Origin: Amycolatopsis balhimycina FH 1894
GTDB lineage: Bacteria; Actinomycetota; Actinomycetes; Mycobacteriales; Pseudonocardiaceae
Assembly (NCBI RefSeq): GCF_000384295.1
Contig: NZ_KB913037.1
Location: forward strand, 10,243,508 to 10,307,507
Direction of reading: 5' to 3'
Length of the DNA stretch: 64,000 nt
Position numbers and translations under genes: made by a program
Shown here: piece by piece, positions 34,371 through 45,800 of the stretch
How the letters are laid out: each line of letters starts with the position of its first letter
How positions within the stretch are numbered: the stretch's first letter is position 1
The notes under the pieces: model-generated
Seen by the model: only the letters and a program-made list of their open reading frames with translations
Told to the model about the DNA's origin: nothing
Database searches by the model: none

Positions 34371-34416
34371 ATGGCACATCGAGAGACTCTACGTCCCTCA
34401 ATGTGCCATTCACGGA
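34364..34416. repeat. Intergenic hairpin, 16-bp perfect outer arms
   Basis: TCCGTGAATGGCACAT (34364-34379) pairs with ATGTGCCATTCACGGA (34401-34416); the inner part pairs with mismatches. The outer arm is the same as in 15696-15746. It overlaps the thioesterase stop and precedes the P450 gene, so it may attenuate transcription inside the NRPS operon. Confidence 0.85.
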
Positions 34417-34449
34417 CCTGGACCGTCGTAGCTGCCCGAGGAGGCATCC

Positions 34450-35622
34450 GTGACCACCGCCACCGTCGACCTGACCGATCCCGGGCTGTGGGCCCGGCCC
34501 GATGCCGGCGGCATCGTCGCCGCCCTGCGGGCGCAGGCCCCGGTCCACCGCACCGAAACCGCGCTCGACGGGCCCGTCTGGTCCGTGCTCGGCTACGAAC
34601 TCGGCTCCCGTGTCCTCACCGACTCGGCCGGCTTCAGCTCCACCGGCGGCTCGCTGCTCGGGACCGGCGGCACCCCGGCCGGCTCCGGCAAGATGATGGC
34701 GCTGTCCGACGGGCCGCGGCATCGCGAACTCCGCGCCCCCGTCCTGCCGTACTTCTCGCCCAAGGGCGTGCGCGGCGCGGCCCAGAGCATCACCGAGCTG
34801 GCGGCTAAAGTCATCAGCGACGCTGTCGAGCGCGGCGAGGTGGACCTCGTCGACGTCCTCGCCACCGTGCCGCTCGTCGTCATGTGCGACCTGCTCGGCA
34901 TCCCGGGCGACGACCGCGACCTGGTCGTCTCCGTCTGCGACGAAGCCTTCCTCGCCCAGACGCCGGACGCGCGCCGCGCCGGGCACCAGAAGCTCCTGCC
35001 GTACCTGCTCGAGAAGGTCGTCCGGCGCCGCAAGCGGCCCGAAGGCGACCTGATCAGCACCCTGGCCACGCACCGGATCAACGGCAGGCTGCTGCCGATC
35101 GAAGACGTCGTGCTCAACCTCGACAACATCGTCGTGGGCGGGGTACAGACCGTGCGGCACACCGCGGCGATGAGCGTCTGGGCGCTGATGAACCACCCGG
35201 ACCAGTGGCAGGCCTTGGCCGGCGGCGCCGACCTCGACCTGGCCACCGACGAGCTGCTGCGGTTCACCTCGGTCGGCCTGCACGTGCTGCGCACCGCCAC
35301 GAAACAGGTCGAGCTCGGCGGGCACGTCGTCGAGCCGGGGGACAAGGTCGCCGTCTGGACCTGGTCGGCCGACCACGACCCGGCCGTGTTCGACCGGCCG
35401 GACGAACTGGTGCTCGACCGATCCCCGAACCGGCACCTCGCCCTCGGCGTCGGCGCGCACTACTGCATCGGTGCGCCGCTGGCGAAAGCCGAGCTCAAGG
35501 CGATCTACACCGCCCTGCTCGACCAGGTCGCCGAGCTGGAACCCACCGGCGACCCGGTGCACAACCGCTCGATCATCAACTTCGGCTTCGACCACCTCCC
35601 GGTGCGCCTGCGGGCCCGCTGA
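34450..35622 (+). CDS. Cytochrome P450
   Basis: 390 residues, usual bacterial class I length. The heme loop is L-A-L-G-V-G-A-H-Y-C-I-G with Cys339 as thiolate ligand; E-L-L-R (268-271) is the ExxR pair. The I-helix reads V-V-G-G-V-Q-T-V-R-H: Gln replaces the acidic residue usual before Thr, and this helix resembles P450s that act on carrier-bound amino acids in NRPS pathways. Likely beta-hydroxylation or related oxidation of a residue on a carrier domain (inference). The GTG at 34450 is preceded by GAGGAGG. No ferredoxin gene is nearby, so electrons must come from elsewhere. Confidence 0.9.
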   Translation: MTTATVDLTDPGLWARPDAGGIVAALRAQAPVHRTETALDGPVWSVLGYELGSRVLTDSAGFSSTGGSLLGTGGTPAGSGKMMALSDGPRHRELRAPVLPYFSPKGVRGAAQSITELAAKVISDAVERGEVDLVDVLATVPLVVMCDLLGIPGDDRDLVVSVCDEAFLAQTPDARRAGHQKLLPYLLEKVVRRRKRPEGDLISTLATHRINGRLLPIEDVVLNLDNIVVGGVQTVRHTAAMSVWALMNHPDQWQALAGGADLDLATDELLRFTSVGLHVLRTATKQVELGGHVVEPGDKVAVWTWSADHDPAVFDRPDELVLDRSPNRHLALGVGAHYCIGAPLAKAELKAIYTALLDQVAELEPTGDPVHNRSIINFGFDHLPVRLRAR

Positions 35623-35645
35623 GCGCGACGGAACGGACATCAGCC

Positions 35646-36854
35646 ATGACGACGACACAAGCGCCGCCGCGGCCTGCCGCGCTGTGGGGCCGGGTCGGCC
35701 TGCTGCTCACCGGCCAGGGCGTCTCCCTGATCGGCGACCAGGTGTTCTTCATCGCCGCCGTCTGGGCCGCCGCCCAGCTCGGCGGCACGGCCGCGGTCAC
35801 CTGGGTGACCCTGGCCGAATCGGTGCCGCGGGCGCTGGCGATGATCTTCGGCGGCGTGATCTGCGACGCCTTCGGTCCCCGCGCGGTCCTGCTGCGCACC
35901 ACCTCGGTGCGGATCGCCGTGCTGGCCGTCTCGGTCGTCGTCGCGCTGTCCGCGCAGTCGGTGCCGCTGCTGGTCGTCGTGGCCGCGCTCGAAGGCGCGA
36001 TGCTGGGCCTGGGCTCGCCGTCGTTCGGCACGCTGATGCCGCGCATGGTGCCGAAGGACCGGCTGAGCACGGCGAACTCGGTGCGCACCATGGTCGCGCG
36101 GTTCGCCCCGATCCTCGGGTCGCCGTTCGGGGCCTGGCTGGTCGCGGCCGGGCACCTCGGGATCGCGCTGGCGGTGGTCTGCGCCGGCTGCGTGGTTTCC
36201 CTGGTCTGCCTGGCCCCGGCGACGAAGGCGATCGACGCGCCGCGGACGATCTCGAACGTCCCGCTGTGGCGCCGGTCCGGCGACGGCGTCAAGCTGCTGC
36301 GGGCCGACCGGCGGCTGCGGCTGCTGTTCCTTTCCGGGCTGTGCCTGGACTTCGCCTTCGCGTGGCCGATGAACCCCGGCCTGCCCGAGGTGGTCATCGA
36401 GCGCGGCTGGGCGGTGTCCGCCGTCGGCCTCCTCATCGCCTGCTGGGCGGCGGGCGCGCTGGTGTCCGCCGGGCTCGGCGCGCTGCTCGGCGACCGCGTG
36501 CCGATGTCGGTGCGGCTCGTCGGCAGCGGGATCGGGATCGCCGTCCTGCTGCTCGGCATGGTCCTCGTGTCGTCCCTGCCCGCGATGGCCGCGATGGCCG
36601 TCGCGCTGGGCGTGTGCTCCGGCCAGAACGGCCCGGCCGCGGTGACGCTCTACCAGCAGGCCGCGCCCGCCGACCGGCTCGGCGTGGCCATGTCGATGGT
36701 TTCGCTGTCCGGCATCGGCTGCGCGCCGCTGGCCTACGCGGTTTCCGGCGCCATCGCCAGTTTCACCACCCCCGTCGTCGCCTGGATCTGCAGCGCCCTG
36801 CTCGCCTTCGGCGGGCCGGTGGCGGCGGCCCGGGCCCTGCGCCTGCCCGAGTGA
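35646..36854 (+). CDS. MFS transporter, probable product exporter
   Basis: 402 residues with about 12 membrane helices, beginning [18 protein letters not shown]. The loop between helices 2 and 3 ([15 protein letters not shown]) is the major-facilitator motif A region. The central cytoplasmic loop has W-R-R-S-G-D-G-V. It belongs to the MFS_3/enterobactin-exporter-like group. Lying inside the NRPS operon between the P450 and NRPS3, it most likely exports the peptide and could give self-protection. ATG at 35646, 23 bases after the P450 stop. Confidence 0.85.
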   Translation: MTTTQAPPRPAALWGRVGLLLTGQGVSLIGDQVFFIAAVWAAAQLGGTAAVTWVTLAESVPRALAMIFGGVICDAFGPRAVLLRTTSVRIAVLAVSVVVALSAQSVPLLVVVAALEGAMLGLGSPSFGTLMPRMVPKDRLSTANSVRTMVARFAPILGSPFGAWLVAAGHLGIALAVVCAGCVVSLVCLAPATKAIDAPRTISNVPLWRRSGDGVKLLRADRRLRLLFLSGLCLDFAFAWPMNPGLPEVVIERGWAVSAVGLLIACWAAGALVSAGLGALLGDRVPMSVRLVGSGIGIAVLLLGMVLVSSLPAMAAMAVALGVCSGQNGPAAVTLYQQAAPADRLGVAMSMVSLSGIGCAPLAYAVSGAIASFTTPVVAWICSALLAFGGPVAAARALRLPE

Positions 36855-36867
36855 AGGGATCCCTCCC

Positions 36868-39800
36868 GTGCGTCCGTTGTCGTTCGGCCAGCAGCGCCTG
36901 TGGTTCCTCGACCAGCTTGAAGGTCCCAGCGCCACCTACAACGTCCCGTTCCCGCTGCGGCTGCGCGGCCGGCTCGACCGCCGCGCGCTACGCGAGGCCG
37001 TCGTCGACGTACTCGGCCGCCACGAAGTGCTGCGTACCGTCATCCCCGTCGCCGGCGGAGTTCCCGGCCAGCAGGTGCTGTCCGCCGAGGAAGCGACCGC
37101 ACGGCTCGGCTTCGACGTCCGGGCGGGCGACGATCTCACCGAAGCCATCGCCCGGCCGTTCGACCTCGCCGCGGACCTGCCGCTGCGCGTCACGCTGTTC
37201 GAGCTCGGCCCGGACGACCACATCCTGCTGCTCGTGCTGCACCACATCGCCTGCGACGGCTGGTCGCTCGGCCCGCTGGGCCGCGACCTGGCGGCCGCCT
37301 ACACGGCGCGGCTCGACGGCCACGCGCCGGACTGGGCGCCGCTCCCGGTGCAGTACGTCGACTTCAGCGAGTGGCAGCGCGAGGTGCTCGGCACCGAGGA
37401 CGACCCGGGCAGCCTGCTGAGCGCCCAGCTCGCGTACTGGACCGAGCGGCTCGCGGGCCTGCCCGGCCGGATGGTCCTGCCCGCCCACCGCGACGGCGGC
37501 ACGAGCGGCGCGGCGGGGCTCGTCGAGGTGGAGCTCCCGGCGGAGCTGCACGCCCGGCTCGTCGCGGTCACGCGGGCCGCGCGCTGCACGCCGTTCATGG
37601 GGCTGCAGGCGGCACTGGCCGCACTCCTGCACCGCTGGGGCGCGGGGGACGACATCGTGCTCGGCACCCCGGTGTCCGGCCGGGGCGAAGCGGCCTTGGC
37701 CGACCTGGTCGGGTTCTTCGTCAACACCTTGGTGCTGCGCACCGACCTGAGCGGTGACCCGAGCTTCGCGGAACTGCTGTCGCGGGTCCGCGACACCGGC
37801 CTCGACGCCTACGCCCACCAGGACGTGCCGTTCGACCGGCTGGTCGACCGCCTCGGCGCCGGCCGGTCGGACACCGCGCACCCGCTGTGCCAGGTGATGG
37901 TCGTCCTCCAGCACGACGACGGCTCGGCGCTCACCCTGCCCGGCCTGGACGCGACGCCGGTGCCCCTGGACCTGGCGACGGCCAAGCTCGACCTCAGCGT
38001 CGTCTTCGCCGAGCACGCGAACGGCGTTTCGTGCCAGTTCGAGTACGCCGTGGACCTCTTCGAGAAGTCCACAGTGGACGAGATGGCCGCGATGCTGGTG
38101 CGCCTGCTCGACCTCGCCCTGGCAGACCCGGACCGTCCACTCGGGACGCTCGATCTCGCGCGGGTCGCCGCCGTCGGAGCGGAAGCCGTCCCCGAGGCCG
38201 CGCCGGTGGTGTTCCGCGGGGCCCGGACCGCGCGGGAAGAAATCCTCTGCGGCCTCTTCGCCGACGTGCTCGGGCTGGACACCGTCGGCCTCGACGACGG
38301 GTTCTTCGCCCTGGGCGGGCACTCCCTGCTCGCCACCCAGCTGATCAGCCGCATCCGCACGGCGTTGCACGCCGAACTCGGCGTCCGCGCGCTGTTCCGG
38401 GCTCCGACGGTCGCCGGGATCCTCGCCACCCTCGACGCCCAGGCGCCGGGCCCGGTCCGCCCGGCGCTGGCCCGGCGGCCCCGCCCGGACCGCGTCCCGC
38501 TGTCGTCCGCCCAGCGGCGGCTGTGGTTCCTCGCCGGGGTCGAGGGCCAGGACCGCGCGTACAACATCCCGCTCACCCTCGGGCTCGCCGGGCCGGTCGA
38601 CGTCCCGGCGCTGGCGGCCGCCTGCCGGGACGTCGTCGCCCGGCACGAGTCGCTGCGGACGGTGTTCCCGCTCGAGCACGGCGAGCCGTGGCAGCACGTC
38701 CTCCCGCCGGTCGAGCACGTCCTCGAGGTCGTCGACTGCGCTCCGGCGGACCTCGGCGACCTCGCCGAGGCCGCCGGGAGCGCGCCGTTCGACCTGGCCC
38801 GCGAGATCCCGCTGCGCGCCCGCCTGTTCCGGGCCGGTGACGAAGCCGTCCTCGTGCTCTGCCTGCACCACATCGCCGCGGACGGCTGGTCGACCGGGCC
38901 GCTGATGGCCGGCCTCGCCACCGCGTACGGCGCCCGGCTCGCCGGGAAGCCGCCGGTGTGGCCGCCGCTGCCGGTGCAGTACGCGGACTACGCGCTCTGG
39001 CAGGCCGACCTGCTCGGCGACGAGGACGACCCGGACAGCCTGGCCGCCCGCCAGCTGGGCTACTGGACCGAAACCCTGGCCGGTCTGCCCGACGAGCTCG
39101 CGCTGCCGGCCGACCGGCCCCGCCCGGCGGTCCCGACCCATCGCAAGGACGTCGTCTCCGCCGGCGTCGGCGCGGCCACCCACACCGCGCTGCTGACGCT
39201 GGCCCGGGACAACCAGGCCACGCTGTTCATGGTCGTCCAGGCGGCGTTCGCGCTGCTGCTGACCCGGCTCGGCGCGGGCGAAGACGTCCCGATCGGCACC
39301 CCGGTCGCCGGTCGCGGCGACGAAGCCCTCGACGACCTCGTCGGGTTCTTCGTCAACACCCTGGTGCTGCGTACCGACACCTCGGGCGCGCCGACGTTCC
39401 GCGAGCTGCTCGCCCGCGTCCGCGACGCCGACCTCGGGGCCTTCGCCCACCAGGACCTCCCGTTCGAACGGATCGTGGAAGAGCTCAACCCGTCCCGCGT
39501 GCTGGCTCGGCACCCGCTGTTCCAGGTGCTGCTGTCGTTCCTCGGGGCGGAGACCGCCGGGGGTGGCTGGAGCCTGCCGGGGCTGACCGTGACCGCCGGC
39601 GACACCGTGTCGGGCACCGCCAAGTTCGACCTGAGTCTCACGGTCGAAGAGCGCCGCGCCGGGCTCGGCTGCAGTCTCGAGTTCGCCGTCGACCGGTTCG
39701 ACCGCGCCACCGCCCAGGACGTCGCCGACCGCTTGGTCCGCCTTCTCGAAACAGTGGCCGCGAATCCTGACTTCCGTGTGGACAGTGTCGAACTTTTGTC

Positions 39801-42800
39801 CGATGTGGACCGCCTGAAGCTGGCGCAGTGGAACGACACCGCGGCACCGGTCCCGGCCGCGACGCTGCCGGAGCTGTTCGCCCGGCAAGTGGCGCGGACG
39901 CCGAATGCGACGGCGGTGGTCTTCGAAGGCGAGTCGCTGACGTACGCGGAGTTCGACGTCCGCGTCGACCGGCTCGCGCGAGCCCTGCGCGACCGCGGGG
40001 TGGGGCCGGGTGACGTCGTCGCGGTGCAGCTGCCCCGTTCGCTCGAGCTGGTCACCGCCGTGTACGCGGTGCACCGGGCCGGTGCGGCGTACCTGCCGGT
40101 GGATCCGGGCTACCCGGCCGACCGGGTGGCGTTCATGCTCGCCGACGCCCGGCCCGCCCTGGTCCTCACCCCCGAGACGGACTTCGGCGAGCCCGGTTCC
40201 GGCTCGTCGCTGCCGGCGGTCACCCCGGGCCACCCGGCCTACGTGATCTACACGTCCGGCTCGACCGGCCGTCCCAAGGGCGTGCTGATGTCGCACGCCG
40301 GGATCGTCAACCACCTGGCGTGGATGCAGGCCGAACACCCGCTGACCGCCGGGGACCGGGTGCTGCAGAAGACGCCGTCCAGCTTCGACGTCTCGGTGCT
40401 CGAGTTCTTCCGGCCGCTGATCGCCGGGGCAGCCCTGGTCGTCGCGAGGCCCGACGGGCACCGCGATCCCGCGTACCTCCTCGGCACGATCCGGAACGAA
40501 CGGATCACCGTGCTGTACGTGGTCCCCGGCATCCTCGACGGAATCCTCGGACTGTCCGAAGCGGACTGTCCGTCGCTGCGCCAGGTCTTCTGCGGCGGGG
40601 AAGCGCTGACCACCGCGCTCGCGGACCGCTGCGCGAAGACCCTCACCGCCGAACTGGTCAACCTCTACGGCCCGACGGAGGTCGCGGTCGACGCCACCGC
40701 CCACACCGTCACCGGCATACCCGTCCCGATCGGCGCGCCGGTGTGGAACACCCGCGCGTACGTGCTGGACGGCCGGCTGAGCCCGGTGCCGCCGGGCGTG
40801 CCGGGCGAGCTGTACCTCGCCGGGGCGCAGCTGGCGGACGGCTACCTGCACCGCGGCGGCCTGACCGCCGACCGGTTCCTCGCCGACCCCTTCGGCGGGC
40901 CGGGCGAGCGGATGTACCGGACCGGGGACCTGGTCCGGTGGCGGGCCGGCGGGGTTCTGGACTACCTGGGCCGGACCGACGAGCAGGTGAAGCTGCGCGG
41001 CCTGCGCGTGGAGCCGGGCGAGATCGCGGCCGTCGCCGCCGACCACCCGGGCGTGCGCGAGGCGGCCGTCGTCCTGCGCGAGGACCGGCCGGGCGACCAG
41101 CGCCTGGTCGCCTACTTCGTGGGCGACGCCGACCCGGACGAGCTGCGAGACCACGTCGCGGCGTTCGTCCCGCGGCACCTCGTGCCGTCGGCGTTCGTCG
41201 CGCTGCCCGGACTGCCGCGGACGCCGAACGGCAAGCTGGACCGCAAGGCGCTGCCGGTGCCGGACTTGGCCGTCACCGCGACCCGCGATGCCCGCGATGC
41301 CCGTGAGGAGATCCTTTGCGGGCTCTTCGCCGACGTCCTCGGCGTCGAGCGGGTCGGCATCGACGACGGGTTCTTCGACCTCGGCGGCCACTCCCTCCTG
41401 GCGACCAAGCTGGTCAGCCGGATCCGGGCCGCGTTCGGCGCGGAGCTCGGCATCGGCGACCTCTTCGACGCTCCGACCGTCGCCACTCTCGCCCCTCGAC
41501 TGTCCACTGCGGACCCGGCGCGGCCGGCGTTGCGGCCGGTTCCGCGTCCCGAGCCGATGCCGCTTTCCTCGGCCCAGCAACGGCTCTGGTTCGTCCTGCA
41601 GTTCGGCGACGACACCGGTGCCTACGACATGCCGTGCGCGCTGCGGCTGCGGGGAACGCTCGACCGTGACGCGCTGAGCGCGGCCCTTGGTGACGTGGCG
41701 GAGCGGCACGATGTGCTGCGCACGATCTTCCCGGCCGCCGACGGGCAGCCGCGTCAGCAGATCCTGGAGGACTGGCGGCCGGAACTGACCGTCGTCGAAG
41801 GGCCGCTCGAAGCCCGGCCGTTCGACCTGACCCGCGAACCGCCGTTCCGCGCGGTATTGCGCGCCGAAGCGCCGGACGAGCACGTGCTCCTGCTGCAGCT
41901 GCACCACATCGCCGCGGACGGCTGGTCCATGGGCCCGCTGGTCGCCGACCTCGCCGAGGCCTACACCGCACGCCGGGACGGCCATGCGCCGGAGTGGGCG
42001 CCCCTGCCGGTCCAGTACGCCGATTACACGCTCTGGCAACGGGACCTGCTCGGTGACGCGGACGACCCGGACTCGCTGCTGTCCGCCCAGCTGGCCTACT
42101 GGCGGGATCAGCTGGCCGGAATCCCGGACGAGCTGCCGCTGCCGTTCGACCGGCCGCGCCCCGCGGTGGCGTCGCACCGCGGGGACTCCGTGCCGGTCGA
42201 GATCGGCGCCGAGCTGAGCGACCGGCTCCGGGCGCTGGCCGGCTCCGCGCAGGCGACGCTGTTCATGGTGCTGCAGGCCGCGCTCGCCACGGTGCTGACC
42301 CGATCGGGCGCGGGGGAGGACGTCCCCATCGGCACCGCGATAGCCGGCCGCACCGACGAGGCACTGGACGGCCTGATCGGGTTCTTCGTCAACACCCTCG
42401 TCCTGCGGACCGACACCAGTGGCGCGCCGACCTTCCGCGAACTGCTCGGCCGCGTCCGCGAAACCGGCCTCGCCGCCTACGCCCGGCAGGACGTCCCGTT
42501 CGAGCGGCTGGTCCACGAGCTGAACCCGGCCCGCTCCCTGGCCCGGCACCCGCTGTTCCAGGTGTTCCTCGTCCTGCAGAACACCGGCGACGCCGATCCG
42601 GTCCTGCCGGGCCTCGACGTCACTCCCGAAGTCCTGGACTCCGACGCGGTGAAGTTCGACCTCGGGCTGAACCTCGCCGAGCACGCCGCCGGCATCACCG
42701 GCTCGCTGTCCTACGCCGCCGACCTGTTCGACCGCGCCACCGCCCAGGCGCTCGCCGGCCGCTTGGTCCGCCTCCTCGACGCGGTGACGGCGGAGCCGGA

Positions 42801-45800
42801 CACGGCAGTGGACCGGATCGACCTGCTGTCCGATGTGGACCGGCAGTCGCTCACGGCGTGGACCGCGACGGACGCGCCGGTGTCGGCGGAGACGTTGCCG
42901 GAACTGTTCTCCCGCCAGATGGCCCGGACGCCGGACGCGACGGCGGTGGTTTTCGAGGGCGAGTCGCTGACCTACGCGGAGTTCGACATCCGCGTCGACC
43001 GGCTGGCCAGAGCCCTCAGCGGCCACGGCGTCCGGCCCGGTGACGTCGTCGCCGTGCAGCTGCCGCGCTCGATCGACCTGGTCGTCGCGGTGCACGCCGT
43101 CCACCGCGCGGGTGCGGCGTACCTGCCGGTCGACCCCGGCTACCCGGCCGACCGCATCGCGTTCCTCCTCGAAGACGCCCGGCCGTCGCTGGTGCTGACC
43201 GAGGACACCGCGCTCGACGGCGACGGGCCGCTGCCCGCGATCACCGCGGCTCACCCGGCGTACGTGATCTACACGTCCGGGTCGACCGGGCGGCCCAAGG
43301 GTGTGCTGATGTCGCACGCGGGGATCGTCAACCACCTCGCGTGGATGCAGGGCGACTACCCCCTCGGCCCCGGTGACCGGCTGCTGCAGAAGACGCCGTC
43401 CGGCTTCGACGTCTCGGTGTGGGAGCTGTTCTGGCCGCTGCTGACCGGGGCGGCCCTGGTCGTCGCGCGGCCCGACGGGCACCGCGACCCCGCGTACCTC
43501 CGCGAGCTGATCCGCACCGAGAGCGTCACCGTGGCGCACTTCGTCCCGGCGATGCTCGAAGCCTTCCTCGCCGAACCGGGTGACGTGAGTTCGTTGCGGC
43601 AGCTGTTCTGCGGTGGCGAGGCACTGACTCCGGAGCTGGCGCAGCGGTGCGTGTCGGCCTTGCCCGCCCGGCTGTCCAACTTCTACGGTCCCACCGAGTT
43701 CGCCGTCGAGGCGAGCCACCACCCGTTCTCGCCCGGCGATTCCGCTGTCCCCATCGGACGTCCGGTGTGGAACACCCGCACGTACGTCCTCGACGGACGG
43801 CTCGCCCCCGTCCCGCCCGGGGTCCCCGGCGAACTCTGGCTCGCCGGGATCCAGCTCGCCGACGGCTACCTGCACCGGCCGGGCCTGACCGCCGAGCGGT
43901 TCGTGCCCGACCCGGCCGGCGGCCCGGGCACGCGGATGTACCGCACGGGTGACCTCGTGCGGTGGACGCACGGGGGAGCACTGGAGTACCTCGGCCGCAC
44001 CGACGACCAGGTCAAGCTGCGCGGGCAACGCCTCGAACCCGGCGAAGTCGCCGGCGCGGCGGCCCGGCACCCGGCCGTCGGCCAGGCCGTCGCCGTCGTG
44101 CGCGAGGACGTCCCGGGTGACCGGCGGCTCGTCGTGTACTGCACCGGTGACGCCGGACCGGCCGACGTGCGGACCCACCTCGCGACCGTCCTGCCGGAGT
44201 ACATGGTCCCGGCCGCCGTCGTCGTCCTGCCGGAGTTCCCGCTGACCCCCCACGGGAAGATCGACCGCCGGGCCCTGCCCGCACCCGACGTCCAGTCCAT
44301 TTCGGACAGTTATCGCGCGCCGCGCGACCCGGCCGAAGAGATCCTTTGCGGGCTGTATGCCGAACTGCTCGGCATCGGCCGCGTCGGGATCGACGACGGG
44401 TTCTTCGACCTCGGCGGGCATTCCCTGCTGGCGACGCGCCTGATCAGCCGCGTCCGGTCCGCGCTCGGCGCCGAACTGGGGATCCGCGACCTGTTCCAGC
44501 ACCCGACCGTCGCCGGGCTCGCGACCCGGATCGACCACGGCAGGCCCGTCCGGCCCGCCCTGCGCCCGCGGCCGGTCCCGGACCGGATCCCGCTGTCCCA
44601 CGCTCAGCAACGGCTCTGGTTCCTCAACCAGCTGCACGGCCGGGACGCCGGGTACGCCGTCGTCTGCGCGCTGAGGCTCACCGGACAGCTCGACCGCGGC
44701 GCGCTCGCCGGTGCCCTGGCCGACGTCACCGGCCGCCACGAGGCCCTGCGGACGATCTTCCCGGAGCTGGACGGCAGCCCGTGCCAGCAGATCCTCGGCG
44801 TCGCCGACGTCCCGCCGGCGGTGCGTGCCGTGGACGAGTCCGAGCTGGCCGAGGCGCTGGCGTCGGCATCGGCCGCGACCTTCGACCTCACCACCGACCG
44901 GCCGTTCCGGCCCGAGCTGCTCGTGCTCGGCGAGGACGAGCAGGTGCTCGTGCTGGTCCAGCACCACATCGTCAGCGACGGCTGGTCGATGGGCCCCCTG
45001 GTCCGGGACCTGGCGGCGGCCTACACCGCCCGCTGCGCCGGCGACAGTCCGAAGTGGACACCGCTGCCGGTCCAGTACCGCGACTACGCCCTGTGGCAGC
45101 ACGAGGTCCTGGGCGACCCGGACGACGACGGCTCGGTCCTGGGCGCCGAACTGGCCTACTGGCGCGAGCGGCTCGCCGGGCTCCCGGAAGAACTGGTGCT
45201 GCCGGCCGACCGGCCACGCCCCGCGGTGGCCGGGCACGGCGGCGACTCGGTACCGGTCGAGATCGACGCCGGTCTCCACGGCGCGCTCCGTGGCCTGGCG
45301 CGCGAGGGCGGGGTCACGCTGTTCATGGTGCTGCAGGCCGCGTTCGCCGTGCTGCTGAGCCGGCTGGGGGCCGGGGACGACGTCCCGATCGGCACCCCGG
45401 TCGCCGGCCGCACCGACGAAGCCCTCGACGACCTCGTCGGGTTCTTCGTCAACACGCTCGTCCTGCGCGTCGACACCGCGGGGGAGCCGACGTTCCGCGA
45501 ACTGCTCGCCCGCGTCCGCGAAACCGACCTGGGGGCCTTCGCCCACCAGGACGTCCCGTTCGAGCGGCTGGTGCACGAGCTCAACCCGGCCCGGTCCCTC
45601 GCGCGGCACCCGCTGTTCCAGGTGCTGTTCGTGCTGCAGAACGCCGGTGACGCCGACCTCGAGCTCCCCGGCCTGCAGGTGACCGGCGAGCCGGTCGCCG
45701 TGCGGACCGCGGCCTTCGACCTGGCGTTGTCGCTGCACGAACTGGACCCCGGCCGCCCTTCCGGCATCGGCGGCGGGCTGGCCTACCGCACCGACCTGTT

